Shown: positions 52,244 through 61,626 of the stretch, one piece after another
Position numbering within the stretch: the stretch's first letter is position 1
Layout: each line of letters begins with the position of its first letter
Assembly (NCBI RefSeq): GCF_030161375.1
Contig: NZ_BSSQ01000011.1
Location: forward strand, 191,041-255,040
Reading direction: 5' to 3'
DNA length: 64,000 nucleotides
Source: Paenibacillus glycanilyticus
GTDB lineage: Bacteria > Bacillota > Bacilli > Paenibacillales > Paenibacillaceae
The notes under the pieces: model-generated
Database searches by the model: none
Told to the model about the DNA's origin: nothing
Seen by the model: the letters and a program-made list of their open reading frames with translations, nothing else
Translations under genes and position numbers: made by a program

Positions 52244-53002
52244 ATGCTGGTTGCGGAACGGTATGAAACGATAGTTCGATTGGTGAATGAGCGGGGCAGC
52301 ATCCGGGTATCGGAATTGAGTGAGCTTTGTCAGGTAACGGAGGAAACGATCCGCCGCGATCTGGATCGTCTGGAGCAAGCGGGACGGCTTCGCCGCTCTC
52401 ATGGCGGTGCGGTAAGCGTCAAGGATACGCAGCCGGAAACGCCGGTAGCGGAGCGCGAAATTATGCACGCGGACGAGAAGCGGCGCATTGCGGAAGAAGC
52501 GGTCAAGTTGATTAAGCCAAATGACCGGATTTTGCTGGACGCTAGTTCTACTGCTTGGTATATGGCATCGATTCTGCCGGACATTCCGCTTACTGTCTTG
52601 ACCAATTCGATTAAAGTTGCCATTGCGCTGAGTAACAAGGAGAAAATCGAAGTGATCTCGACCGGCGGCATATTGGCTTCGCGTTCTTTATCTTATGTAG
52701 GGCCGCTCGCGGAACGGTCGCTCGAAACCTATCATGTAAACAAGCTGTTTCTATCTTGCAAAGGCGTACATCTGGAGCGCGGAGTCAGTGAATCCAATGA
52801 GCTTCAGGCGCGCATTAAACATAAGATGCTAGGTATTGCGGAGCAGGTGATCCTGCTTGCGGATTCCAGCAAGTTTGGCGTTCAGGCGTTTACCCATGTA
52901 GGCGATCTATCTGAGGTGGACGCCATTATTACGGACCGCAGGCTTTCCCAGGAAGCAGCAGCTCTATTAGCTGAGCGTTCCATAAGTGTAACGATGGTAT
53001 AA
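52244..53002 (+). CDS. DeoR-family transcriptional regulator
   Basis: 252 aa. N-terminal winged helix MLVAERYETIVRLVNERGSI, then RVSELSELCQVTEETIRRDL; the C-terminal sugar-phosphate-isomerase-like sensor has LLDASSTAWYMA, LTVLTNS, ISTGGILASRSLSYVGP and LSCKGVHLERGVSESNELQA. The N-terminus is close to my recollection of the B. subtilis rhamnose regulator YulB (RhaR). It lies directly upstream of lutABC in the same direction, so it probably responds to a sugar phosphate and controls the lactate genes. AGAGGTAGG precedes the ATG. Confidence 0.9.
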   Translation: MLVAERYETIVRLVNERGSIRVSELSELCQVTEETIRRDLDRLEQAGRLRRSHGGAVSVKDTQPETPVAEREIMHADEKRRIAEEAVKLIKPNDRILLDASSTAWYMASILPDIPLTVLTNSIKVAIALSNKEKIEVISTGGILASRSLSYVGPLAERSLETYHVNKLFLSCKGVHLERGVSESNELQARIKHKMLGIAEQVILLADSSKFGVQAFTHVGDLSEVDAIITDRRLSQEAAALLAERSISVTMV

Positions 53003-53030
53003 AGAATAGATACGTTTGTGAGGTGACGAG

Positions 53031-53759
53031 GTGAAGGTATCTTTATTTATCACCTGTCTTAGCGACACGATATATCCCCGCGTGGGAGAGGCAATGGTTA
53101 GATTATTGGCCAAATACGGGATTCAACTTCATTTTCCAAGCGTTCAAACCTGCTGCGGCCAGCCCGCATTCAATAGCGGGTATTGGAAGGAAGCGCGGGA
53201 GAGCGCCAAGACGATTCTGGACGCGTTCGAGGACAGCGACTTTGTCATTTCGCCTTCCGGATCCTGTACGGGCATGATTCATCATTACCCTAAATTGTAC
53301 GAGACGGATTCCGTGATGCGCGAGCGGGCGATTAAGCTCCAGCGCAAATCTTACGAATTCACCCAATTCCTGGTTCAAGTGCTTGGCGTGAAAGATATAG
53401 GCGCCGTATTCCCGCATAAAGTAACTTACCATCCTTCCTGTCACGGGAGTAGGCTGCTTGGCATCAAGGAGGAGCCTATGGAGCTTATGCGCCATGTGAA
53501 GGGCCTTGAATTGGTACCGCTTCCGTTCGCGGAGGACTGTTGCGGCTTTGGCGGTACGTTTGCGGTGAAGATGGCCGATATTTCCGGGGCGATGGTCACC
53601 GAGAAGGTCGATCATGTGCTGGAGACGGAAGCCGAAGTGCTGGTTGGGCTGGATTTGGCTTGCCTGATGAATATTGCAGGTAATTTGCATTACCGCAATC
53701 AACCTGTTAAGGTGATGCATTTGGCAGAACTCTTGTATGAAGGAGTGAAGCAGGCATGA
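53031..53759 (+). CDS. lutA: L-lactate oxidation Fe-S subunit LutA
   Basis: 242 aa, of the glycolate oxidase GlcF/heterodisulfide reductase-type CCG-domain family; part of the LutABC complex that oxidises L-lactate to pyruvate. Two CCG motifs are present: CCGQPAFNSGYW and CCGFGGTFAVKM, with YHPSCHGSR before the second. Start is GTG 53031, after TGAGGTGA. The end overlaps lutB by 4 bp (ATGA). Confidence 0.95.
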   Translation: MKVSLFITCLSDTIYPRVGEAMVRLLAKYGIQLHFPSVQTCCGQPAFNSGYWKEARESAKTILDAFEDSDFVISPSGSCTGMIHHYPKLYETDSVMRERAIKLQRKSYEFTQFLVQVLGVKDIGAVFPHKVTYHPSCHGSRLLGIKEEPMELMRHVKGLELVPLPFAEDCCGFGGTFAVKMADISGAMVTEKVDHVLETEAEVLVGLDLACLMNIAGNLHYRNQPVKVMHLAELLYEGVKQA

Positions 53760-55270
53760 GTACGGCTCATACGGCATCAACGGTGAAGGAACGCGCCGAT
53801 TTGGCGCTGAACGACGAGTTTCTGCGCAAAGCGGTAAAGTTTACGACCGAACGGCTTCGAAATGGTAAAAAGCAAGCTTCTGAAGAGCATGGCAACTGGG
53901 ATGACTGGCGGGAGAGAGGCAGGCAAATTCGGCTGCATACGATTGCCCATCTGGATTATTATTTAAATTTATTCGCAAATAATGCGCGGGCAAACGGCGT
54001 TCATGTCCATTTTGCCGAGACGTCCGCCGAAGCGGTTAAGCTGTCATTGGAAATTGCGCAGCGGAAGCAGGCAAAGTCGGTTGTGAAGTCCAAGTCGATG
54101 GTTACGGAAGAGCTTCATTTAAACCATGAGCTCGAATCCATCGGGGTAGAGGCGATCGAGACGGATCTTGGCGAGTACATTATTCAGCTTGCCGGCGAGA
54201 CCCCGTCCCATATTATTATCCCGGCGATTCATAAGAACCGTTATCAGGTTGCGGATCTGCTGTCGAAAGAGGCCGGGGAGACATTGGCGCCGGATACTTC
54301 GATTCTGGCGGGTTTCGTGCGGAAGAAGCTTCGCGAGAAGTTTCTAGAAGCGGATATCGGAATGACGGGTTGCAACTTCGCGATTGCCGAGACTGGCTCG
54401 ATGGTGCTCTTCGAGAACGAAGGAAATGCGCGGATGGTTACGACCGTTCCCAAGACGCAGATTACGCTGATGGGGATGGAGAGGATTATTCCGTCCTGGG
54501 CGGACTTGGAGGTTATGGCTACCTTGCTGCCGCGTTCGGCGACCGGGCAGAAGCTTACCGTCTATATGTCCGGTATTACCGGTCCTAGACGCCAAGCGGA
54601 TGCCGACGGTCCGGATGAGATGCATATTATCATCGTGGACAACGGCCGTTCGTTGCAGCTTGGCGATCCGGAGTTCCAGGAGCTGTTGAACTGTATTCGC
54701 TGCGGAGCTTGTCTGAACGCTTGTCCGGTATACCGTCACATCGGCGGACATGCGTACGGCGGCACTTATAGCGGTCCCATCGGAGCCGTACTGACGCCTG
54801 CTCTGCAGAAAAACGTAGCGGAGTGGGATGATATCGCGAATGCTTCGAGCTTGTGCGGTGCCTGTTACGAGGCTTGTCCGGTCAAAATTCCGCTGCACGA
54901 GATGCTTATTTATTTGCGCCGCCGGAAGCTGGAGCAAGGCCATGGCAACGCGGCGGAATCGATTGGCATGAAGGGGTTTGCCGCCGTGATGGGCAATGCG
55001 AAGCGTTATGCCGGCATTGTAAAGCTGGGCAAGCTTGGGCAAAAGCTGGTTGTGCGGGATGGCGGAATCCGCCTGAAGTTAGGTCCGCTGAAAGGCTGGA
55101 ACACGTACCGGGTAACGCCAAGTTTGCCGAAGAAGTCGTTCCGCGATCAATGGGGGACGCTTGAGCAGGAGTTGCGGCACGGGCTGCAGGAGCTGGATCC
55201 AAACGTGCGCAGCCGGATGGAGTCCATCATGCGGGAGCGAGACAACAAGGGAGGCAACGGTCATGGCTAA
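53756..55270 (+). CDS. lutB: L-lactate oxidation Fe-S subunit LutB
   Basis: 504 aa. The N-terminal LUD domain (about 60-290) has VVKSKSMVTEELHLNHELES and the substrate-loop GCNFAIAETGSMVLFENEGN. The C-terminal ferredoxin domain has two [4Fe-4S] motifs, CIRCGACLNACPVYRHIGG and CGACYEACPVKIPL. Overlaps lutA by 4 bp and lutC by 8 bp, so all three are translationally coupled. Confidence 0.96.
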   Translation: MSTAHTASTVKERADLALNDEFLRKAVKFTTERLRNGKKQASEEHGNWDDWRERGRQIRLHTIAHLDYYLNLFANNARANGVHVHFAETSAEAVKLSLEIAQRKQAKSVVKSKSMVTEELHLNHELESIGVEAIETDLGEYIIQLAGETPSHIIIPAIHKNRYQVADLLSKEAGETLAPDTSILAGFVRKKLREKFLEADIGMTGCNFAIAETGSMVLFENEGNARMVTTVPKTQITLMGMERIIPSWADLEVMATLLPRSATGQKLTVYMSGITGPRRQADADGPDEMHIIIVDNGRSLQLGDPEFQELLNCIRCGACLNACPVYRHIGGHAYGGTYSGPIGAVLTPALQKNVAEWDDIANASSLCGACYEACPVKIPLHEMLIYLRRRKLEQGHGNAAESIGMKGFAAVMGNAKRYAGIVKLGKLGQKLVVRDGGIRLKLGPLKGWNTYRVTPSLPKKSFRDQWGTLEQELRHGLQELDPNVRSRMESIMRERDNKGGNGHG

Positions 55271-56003
55271 GCAGGTTGATTCCCATGAGGAATGGTTGAA
55301 GCAGCTTGCGGAGGAGTCGAGGCGCAAGCAGGAGACGTTTATGAACGGGATTGCAGAGAAGCTGAGACGTCCTAGGATCACATCGGCGCCGGAACATCCG
55401 TTTCGCGGCGCTCCGGATTTCTGGAAGGCGTTCGAGTGGCCGCTTGAAGAGCGGATTGACCGGTTCGAGGCGAACTTCAAGGCCGCTGGCGGTCATGTGG
55501 AGCGGCTTGCCGACATGGAGGCGGCGAAGCGGTTTATCGCGGACAAAGCGGAAGCGCTAAGCGCGAAATACGTCATCCGGCAAAATCAGCCGGAGCTAAA
55601 CGAACTTGGCCTAGAGGGAGCGCTTGAGCCATTAGGAGCAGCCGTTCGCGTCTGGAACAACGATCCGGAGGAGAATTGGAGGGCGCGCGCAGCGGAATCG
55701 GATTTCGGCGTTGTCATCGCCGATTACGCGGCCGCTTATACCGGCTCCGTAACCGTATTGTCTTCCAAAGACAAGGGGCGCTCGGTAAGCCTGTTGCCGA
55801 CAGTGTTGTTTGTGCTTATTCCGCTGGAGCGTCTGAAGACGCGCCTTGGCGAGATATTGCCGGACTTTGACGCCGCAGGGCGCGAAGCGTTGCCCGCAGG
55901 GATTCATTTTATATCCGGCCCAAGCCGTTCCGCCGATATCGAGAATGATCTCACCATCGGCGTTCATGGACCGGGTGTCGTTTACGCGCTGATGATTGGA
56001 TAA
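55263..56003 (+). CDS. lutC: L-lactate oxidation subunit LutC
   Basis: 246 aa LUD-domain protein completing the LutABC set. Family stretches are RPRITSAPEHPFRGAPDFWK, FGVVIADYAAAYTGSVTVLS and HFISGPSRSADIENDLTIGV, then HGPGVVYALMIG at the end. ATG 55263 has GGGAGG upstream inside the end of lutB; the frame is open further upstream but that part belongs to lutB. The HAD-like gene follows after 87 bp. Confidence 0.95.
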   Translation: MAKQVDSHEEWLKQLAEESRRKQETFMNGIAEKLRRPRITSAPEHPFRGAPDFWKAFEWPLEERIDRFEANFKAAGGHVERLADMEAAKRFIADKAEALSAKYVIRQNQPELNELGLEGALEPLGAAVRVWNNDPEENWRARAAESDFGVVIADYAAAYTGSVTVLSSKDKGRSVSLLPTVLFVLIPLERLKTRLGEILPDFDAAGREALPAGIHFISGPSRSADIENDLTIGVHGPGVVYALMIG

Positions 56004-56090
56004 TGGCAGTTAAAGCCCGCAAACTTGGCTTGGCGATTATTGCGCCGCGAAGAGCTGCGGGTTTTTGATTTAGACAAGGAGTGTTTTCTC

Positions 56091-56690
56091 GTGAAAGTAA
56101 AACTGGAACTGGTTCTTGACGCAGCCGGTGTTATCGTCTCGAATTTTTCTCCGCTGTTTTGGCAGGGTCTTGTAACGAGATATGGGCTTCCTTATGACAA
56201 GCTTACTACGTTCAAACATGAAGTCCGGGCAAGATTGTGGACTGGGGAAATAACAGAGGAGGAATTTTGGGATGACTTTTGTGCGCTATTTCCGGCGATC
56301 AATAAGAATGAGGCCAGGACGGCGCTGCTTTCCCAGATTACTCCATTGCCAGGCATGCAACGGATCCCAGCCTGGAGCCGGCATGCAAATATCCATCTGC
56401 TAAGCAATCATCGGGAGGAGTGGCTGGAATCGGTAATTGCTCCGCTTCGACCCTATCTAAGCAGCCTGACCATCTCGAGTGCCGCTCGGTGCCGCAAACC
56501 GGATGCTCCAATATACGGAGTTGTTGAGCGGCATTTCAATAGTGAAGCTCCGGTACTGTTTGTTGATGATCAAGCGAAAAACTTCAAGGAACCCGCATTG
56601 CGCGGCTGGACCACCCTGCTGGCGGATGAGCAAGGGGAATGGATCAAACAAGTGAATCATATGCTATCCGATAATAACGAAAACGCGTAA
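56091..56690 (+). CDS. HAD-like hydrolase (subfamily IA)
   Basis: 199 aa. Motif I is ELVLDAAGVIVSN, where the usual second Asp (DxD) is Ala, as in some dehalogenase-type members. Motif II is the Ser in HLLSNH, motif III the Lys in RCRKPDAPIYG, motif IV VLFVDDQAKN. A helical cap is inserted after motif I (ARLWTGEITEEEFWDDF). The lack of the general acid Asp suggests a non-phosphatase or altered substrate. GTG 56091 is chosen after AAGGAGTG; there is open frame upstream to 56025 without a ribosome site. It may belong with lutABC. Confidence 0.82.
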   Translation: MKVKLELVLDAAGVIVSNFSPLFWQGLVTRYGLPYDKLTTFKHEVRARLWTGEITEEEFWDDFCALFPAINKNEARTALLSQITPLPGMQRIPAWSRHANIHLLSNHREEWLESVIAPLRPYLSSLTISSAARCRKPDAPIYGVVERHFNSEAPVLFVDDQAKNFKEPALRGWTTLLADEQGEWIKQVNHMLSDNNENA

Positions 56691-56696
56691 AAAAGA

Positions 56697-56734
56697 AGCA
56701 GCAGACTCATTTGAACTTGAGCCTGCTGCTTTTA
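56697..56734. terminator. Terminator between the HAD-like and J-domain-like genes
   Basis: AGCAGCAG-ACTCA pairs with TTGAG-CCTGCTGCT, followed by TTTTA. It lies between convergent genes. Confidence 0.78.
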
Positions 56735-56740
56735 TTATCC

Positions 56741-57652
56741 CTACTGTTCCTTTGTCGTTAGGAATTTCTCGATAAACTGAATGGCTTTGTCGGTGTTCTT
56801 CGAGCCTTCGCGGACGCTGGCGATATAATTGTCCTTCGCTTGGATTGGAACGTTTCCAATGATGGAGCTGCCCGATATTTTGACGCCGTACGTGTGCTCA
56901 TCCGGAACATCTTCCGTCTTCTGTTTGTAGGCGTCGCCTTGCTTAAGAAGCTTGGTGAGATCCGTTTGCGAATCCAGATTCATAAACGCGCCTTGCGGGC
57001 CAACCCAGTTGAAGGCCGCGGTGTCGGTAATGTAAATATCCGGACGTTCGGTTGCGAGCACGACCATCGCTTTTTGCTGCGAGGCAATGTCCATTTGATC
57101 TTTCGCATCAAGCGGAACGTACGTGAAGTTGACTTTGAAGCGCTTAAACTCAGGGAATTGCTTCAGTAAAGCTTCTTCAATATCAGCCTCCGTAGATTCC
57201 TTGCCCGTGCTGTCGCTCATGTAGTACTCGCCCAAATACATGATGGACAGATCAACCGGAGGAAGCTTGGCAAGACGTTCCTGCTCAGCGCGGTGATCCA
57301 AATAACTGTTAATGCCTACAATAACAAGAATGATAGCAATAATGCCGCCTAGCACGTGGAACTTGTAGTAGCGCCAGAAATGGTCCACTTTCTCCGCGGA
57401 GCCGGCCATTTTTTTATACTTGCCGTATTCCTGCTGGTTGAATGCTTCATTCGCTTTCCGGTTATCCTCGTCCAGGATATAGCGGTAAGCACGGTTTACT
57501 TCTTCGAAATCTGCTTGATCGGTTCCGTTCGGGTTTTCTCTTTGTCTTGCCCGAGATTGACGCATCAGGGTGGTGTAACGCTTCTCGACCTCTTCTTTAG
57601 AAGCGTTTTCAGGAAGACCCATCTTGTCGTAGGCTCTCTTCAGTTCGTCCAT
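56741..57652 (-). CDS. Membrane protein with N-terminal J-like domain lacking HPD
   Basis: 303 aa. Residues 1-70 resemble a DnaJ domain (LKRAYDKMGLPENASKEEVEKRY, then FEEVNRAYRYILDEDNRKA), but the HPD tripeptide that stimulates DnaK is replaced by a basic loop (RQSRARQREN). One membrane segment follows at about 103-123. The remaining 180 residues are probably outside the membrane and include a stretch resembling extracellular solute-binding folds (KAMVVLATERPDIYITDTAAF). Function unknown; interaction with DnaK is unlikely. AGGTGAG precedes the ATG. It is divergent from coaBC. Confidence 0.8.
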   Translation of the reverse strand: MDELKRAYDKMGLPENASKEEVEKRYTTLMRQSRARQRENPNGTDQADFEEVNRAYRYILDEDNRKANEAFNQQEYGKYKKMAGSAEKVDHFWRYYKFHVLGGIIAIILVIVGINSYLDHRAEQERLAKLPPVDLSIMYLGEYYMSDSTGKESTEADIEEALLKQFPEFKRFKVNFTYVPLDAKDQMDIASQQKAMVVLATERPDIYITDTAAFNWVGPQGAFMNLDSQTDLTKLLKQGDAYKQKTEDVPDEHTYGVKISGSSIIGNVPIQAKDNYIASVREGSKNTDKAIQFIEKFLTTKEQ

Positions 57653-57859
57653 GGAGTTGCTCTCACCTCTGTTAGGAATAGAAAAAATAATAGCTACTCT
57701 CTAGTATACGGATTTGAATAGAAGATTTCCAATCCTCCATCTGGTAATGAGGCAGGCTACAAATTGCGATGACCTATGGTATGATAGGAAAAAGCGCGAA
57801 TGGGCCTCACAGAAACGGTCAATACATAGATTAACAGCATTGTATCGGGGGAAAAAAGC

Positions 57860-59095
57860 ATGTTGAGAGGGAAAACGATTGTACTAGGCATTACCGGCGG
57901 CATTGCAGCTTATAAAGGAGCGGCGCTGTGCAGCAAACTTGTGCAAGCAGGGGCTGAGGTCCATGTGATCATGACGGAGTCGGCGACTCAATTCATTACG
58001 CCGCTCACGCTGCAAACCTTGTCCCGCCATCCGGTACATATCGATACGTTTGATGAGAAGGATCCGTCCGTCGTGACCCATATCGATCTGGCCGATCGTG
58101 CCGATCTGATTGTCGTTGCGCCGGCAACAGCCAATATTATCGGAAAAGCGGCGAATGGCCTTGCGGACGATATGTTAAGCACAACCCTGCTTGCCGCGAC
58201 AAGTCCGATTCTGGTTGCTCCGGCGATGAACGTGCACATGTACGAGCATCCTGCGGTTGTCCGCAATCTGGAACTGCTCGCATCCCGCGGCGTGATGTTC
58301 GTGGAGCCGGGCACCGGTCAACTTGCTTGCGGGTATGTGGCAAAAGGCCGTCTAGCGGAACCGGAGGATATCGTCATTGCGGTCCATTCCTTGCTGAAGG
58401 CGAAGGAGAATGGAACGCTTGCGGGCAAGCGCGTATTGGTGACGGCCGGCGGAACGGTGGAACGGCTGGATCCCGTCCGGTACTTAACGAATGATTCTTC
58501 GGGCAAAATGGGCTTTGCGATTGCCGAGGCGGCCAAAGTAATGGGAGCGGAAGTAACGGTTGTTGCAGGGAGAACATCGGCTTCTCCTCCTGCCGGCGTG
58601 AAGGTAGTACGGGTGGAATCGGCGCAGCAAATGCTTGAGGCGGTGCTGGAACGGTTCGACGAGGCAGATATCGTTGTCAAGTCGGCAGCGGTTGCCGATT
58701 ATCGCCCAGTGACCAGACATGGCCAGAAGATCAAGAAGTCAGGCGAGACGCTGACGCTTGAACTGGAGAAAACGACGGATATTTTGCAGACGCTTGGCGA
58801 GCGGAAGACGCATCAGCTGTTGATCGGGTTTGCCGCGGAAACGGAGCAATTAGAGAAATACGCCATGGATAAGCTGAAGCGCAAAAACGCGGATCTCATC
58901 GTGGGCAACGATGTCAGCCAGGAGGGCGCCGGCTTTAACGGCGATACGAATATCGTACAGCTGTATGGGCCAAGCGGTCTGATTGAAGCGATGCCGCTCT
59001 TATCCAAGCGGGAGACGGCGCAGCGCATTATGACGATTGCCGCGCAGCGCCTCGCGGAGGGAGATGTCCGCAGCGGAGGTCGGGGCGTAGAATGA
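57860..59095 (+). CDS. coaBC: Bifunctional CoaBC (phosphopantothenoylcysteine decarboxylase/synthetase)
   Basis: Two consecutive steps of coenzyme A synthesis. 411 aa. The FMN-dependent decarboxylase CoaC (about 1-180) shows GITGGIAAYKGAALC, the catalytic His in VVTHIDLADRAD, PATANIIGKAANGLADD, and the substrate-clamp PAMNVHMYEHPA. CoaB (about 190-400) shows VLVTAGGTVERLDPVRYLTN, DSSGKMGFAIAEAA, AAVADYRP and the Lys-containing KIKKSG. A GGGG ribosome site lies close to the ATG. The end overlaps priA by 4 bp. Confidence 0.95.
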   Translation: MLRGKTIVLGITGGIAAYKGAALCSKLVQAGAEVHVIMTESATQFITPLTLQTLSRHPVHIDTFDEKDPSVVTHIDLADRADLIVVAPATANIIGKAANGLADDMLSTTLLAATSPILVAPAMNVHMYEHPAVVRNLELLASRGVMFVEPGTGQLACGYVAKGRLAEPEDIVIAVHSLLKAKENGTLAGKRVLVTAGGTVERLDPVRYLTNDSSGKMGFAIAEAAKVMGAEVTVVAGRTSASPPAGVKVVRVESAQQMLEAVLERFDEADIVVKSAAVADYRPVTRHGQKIKKSGETLTLELEKTTDILQTLGERKTHQLLIGFAAETEQLEKYAMDKLKRKNADLIVGNDVSQEGAGFNGDTNIVQLYGPSGLIEAMPLLSKRETAQRIMTIAAQRLAEGDVRSGGRGVE

Positions 59096-61593
59096 TTGCC
59101 AGAGTGATCGTAGACGTGCCGAGCCGCCAGACGGACCGGCCGTTTGATTATAAAGTGCCTGCCGACATGGAGAACTGGATTGAGGTCGGCAGCAGGGTAG
59201 GCGTTCCTTTTGGTCCTAGGACGCTGCAGGGCTTTGTTATTGAACTTGCCGAGACGGCGGATGTTGATCCCATGAAGCTGAAGCCGATAGCCGAGCTTCT
59301 GGATCCGGTTCCGCCGCTGCTGCCCGATTTGATCGGGCTTGCCAAATGGATGAGCGACAAGTATTGCTGCTCGTGGACAACCGCGCTGCAGGCGATGATT
59401 CCGGCAGCTTTGAAAGGCAAAGCCGAGCGGTACATCAGCTTAAATGACGATCCCGAGTTTGAGGCCGCTGATTATGGTCTCACGGCGCTTCTGCCGGAGG
59501 AGATGCTTGCGTGGATTGGCCGACAGAAGCAGCTTAAGCTGGATACTTTGCAGCAGCGTTATCCCGAACATGCCGCGGCAATCAAGGAAGCGCTTCGGGA
59601 TGGGCTGCTTCAGGAACAGACTTCGATTCGCGACCGGCTGGCGATCCGCAAGGTATTGACGGTTTTTCCGCCGGATGACAAGACCGCGGCGCGTGAGGCA
59701 CTGGAGTCATTCCCGGCAAGATCGGCGAAGCAGCGGGAGCTGCTCGCCTTCATGCTGGAGCGCGGGGAGGCTATGCCGCTGCAGGCGCTGCTTGCGGAAG
59801 CGGGCGGCTCTCCCGCGAGCGTCCGGGCGCTGGCAGACAAAGGCTTGCTTGGGCTTCGTGAAGTCGAGCAGGAGCGTGATCCATACGCCGGCCGGGATTT
59901 CGAGCGGACGGAGCCGCTGCCGCTCATGCCGGGCCAGCAGGACGTGTACGAGCGAATTGCCGACACGGTGAGCCGAGGCGAGCCGCAAGCCCTTCTCCTG
60001 CACGGTGTTACGGGAAGCGGCAAAACCGAGGTCTATATGCAGTCGATTCAGCATTGCTTAGAATTAGGCAAGCAAGCGATCGTGCTTGTCCCGGAAATCT
60101 CGCTTACTCCGCAAATGGTGGAACGGTTCAAGGGGCGCTTCGGCGATGCCGTGGCGGTGTTGCATAGCCGATTGTCGAACGGTGAACGGTACGACGAATG
60201 GCGCAAGATTAGAAGCCGCCGAGTGCAGGTAGCCATCGGCGCGCGTTCGGCTATATTTGCGCCTTTCGAGCGGATCGGGCTCATCATTATTGATGAGGAG
60301 CATGAATCCTCGTACAAACAGGAAGAGAGTCCGAAATACCATGCGCGCGATGTGGCCGTAAGACGCGCAAGGCAGCATGGAGCGGCCGTGGTGCTTGGCT
60401 CCGCGACGCCGTCGCTCGAATCGTTCGCGGCAGCCAGCCGACCGCCTGCTCCCGGCAAGTCGTCGGCGCTCTTGCCGATGCCGGAGCGGGTAGGCAGCCG
60501 ACCGCTGCCGCCGGTTCAAGTGATCGACATGCGCAGCGAGTTGCAGGACGGCAACCGCTCGATGTTCAGCCGGAGGCTGCATGCGGCGCTTGCCGAGCGG
60601 CTGGAGCGCGGCGAGCAGTCGGTGCTGCTGCTGAACCGGCGCGGGTATTCGACGTTTGTTATGTGCCGCTCGTGCGGGTACACGGCTGCTTGTCCGCATT
60701 GCGATATTTCGCTGACCTACCACCAGAAATCGCGCGCGCTGCGCTGCCACTATTGCGGGCATGCGGAGCTAGCTCCGAAGGAATGCCCTTCCTGCAGCAG
60801 CGAGCATATCCGTTATTTCGGCACCGGTACGCAGCGGGTGGAAGAAGAGCTTGCGAAACTGTTTCCCGGAATCCGGGTCATCCGGATGGATGTGGATACC
60901 ACCACCGAGAAGCATTCCCACGAGAAGCTGCTGAAGCAGTTCGGCGAGCGGAAAGCGGATGTGCTTCTCGGTACGCAGATGGTCGCGAAGGGACTTGATT
61001 TTCCGTTTGTCACGCTCGTAGGCGTTATTGCGGCTGACACCTCGCTTAATTTGCCTGACTTCCGTTCGGCGGAGAGGACTTTCCAGCTGCTTACGCAGGT
61101 GGCGGGACGCGCGGGTCGTCATCATTTGCCGGGTGAAGTCGTGATCCAGACGTATTCGCCCGAGCATTATGCGATTACGACCGCCCAGCAGCATGATTAT
61201 GCCGCCTTTGTACGGGAAGAGCTGAAGCACCGGAGCGTCATGGGGTATCCGCCTTATTGCCGGCTTGTGCTGGTGACGATGTCGCATGAGCAGCTGCCGC
61301 TGCTTGCTTCGGTCAGCGAACAATTCGCGGAACGTCTCCGGGGACTGGCGGGAGATGAAGGAGTTCTGGGTCCGCTGGAAGGCGGGCTGCCAAGGGCGAT
61401 GGACATTCTTGGACCGGTCGCTTCGCCGATTTCAAGAATGAAAGATCGCTACCGTTTTCAATGTGTGATAAAATATCGTGGAAACATCGACGTACCCCTG
61501 CTGCTACGGCAGGCTATGGCGCCTTTTGTGGAGGGATCCCAGGCAAAGCTAGTGCAGTTTAGTATCGATGTCGACCCACAAGTCATTTTATAA
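59092..61593 (+). CDS. priA: Primosomal replication-restart helicase PriA
   Basis: Restarts stalled replication forks by recognising branched DNA and loading the helicase DnaB/DnaC. 833 aa. The N-terminal 3'-DNA-binding domain begins IARVIVDVPSRQTDRPFDY. Walker A is LLHGVTGSGKTEVYM, motif II DEEHESSYKQEE. Eight zinc-binding cysteines lie in two clusters starting CRSCGYTAACPHC and CHYCGHAELAPKECPSC. It ends with the family C-terminal domain. Coupled to coaBC by an ATGA overlap, the common arrangement. Confidence 0.96.
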   Translation: MIARVIVDVPSRQTDRPFDYKVPADMENWIEVGSRVGVPFGPRTLQGFVIELAETADVDPMKLKPIAELLDPVPPLLPDLIGLAKWMSDKYCCSWTTALQAMIPAALKGKAERYISLNDDPEFEAADYGLTALLPEEMLAWIGRQKQLKLDTLQQRYPEHAAAIKEALRDGLLQEQTSIRDRLAIRKVLTVFPPDDKTAAREALESFPARSAKQRELLAFMLERGEAMPLQALLAEAGGSPASVRALADKGLLGLREVEQERDPYAGRDFERTEPLPLMPGQQDVYERIADTVSRGEPQALLLHGVTGSGKTEVYMQSIQHCLELGKQAIVLVPEISLTPQMVERFKGRFGDAVAVLHSRLSNGERYDEWRKIRSRRVQVAIGARSAIFAPFERIGLIIIDEEHESSYKQEESPKYHARDVAVRRARQHGAAVVLGSATPSLESFAAASRPPAPGKSSALLPMPERVGSRPLPPVQVIDMRSELQDGNRSMFSRRLHAALAERLERGEQSVLLLNRRGYSTFVMCRSCGYTAACPHCDISLTYHQKSRALRCHYCGHAELAPKECPSCSSEHIRYFGTGTQRVEEELAKLFPGIRVIRMDVDTTTEKHSHEKLLKQFGERKADVLLGTQMVAKGLDFPFVTLVGVIAADTSLNLPDFRSAERTFQLLTQVAGRAGRHHLPGEVVIQTYSPEHYAITTAQQHDYAAFVREELKHRSVMGYPPYCRLVLVTMSHEQLPLLASVSEQFAERLRGLAGDEGVLGPLEGGLPRAMDILGPVASPISRMKDRYRFQCVIKYRGNIDVPLLLRQAMAPFVEGSQAKLVQFSIDVDPQVIL

Positions 61594-61626
61594 AATAGAT
61601 AACGATTGTAAAGGAAGGTAACGGCT

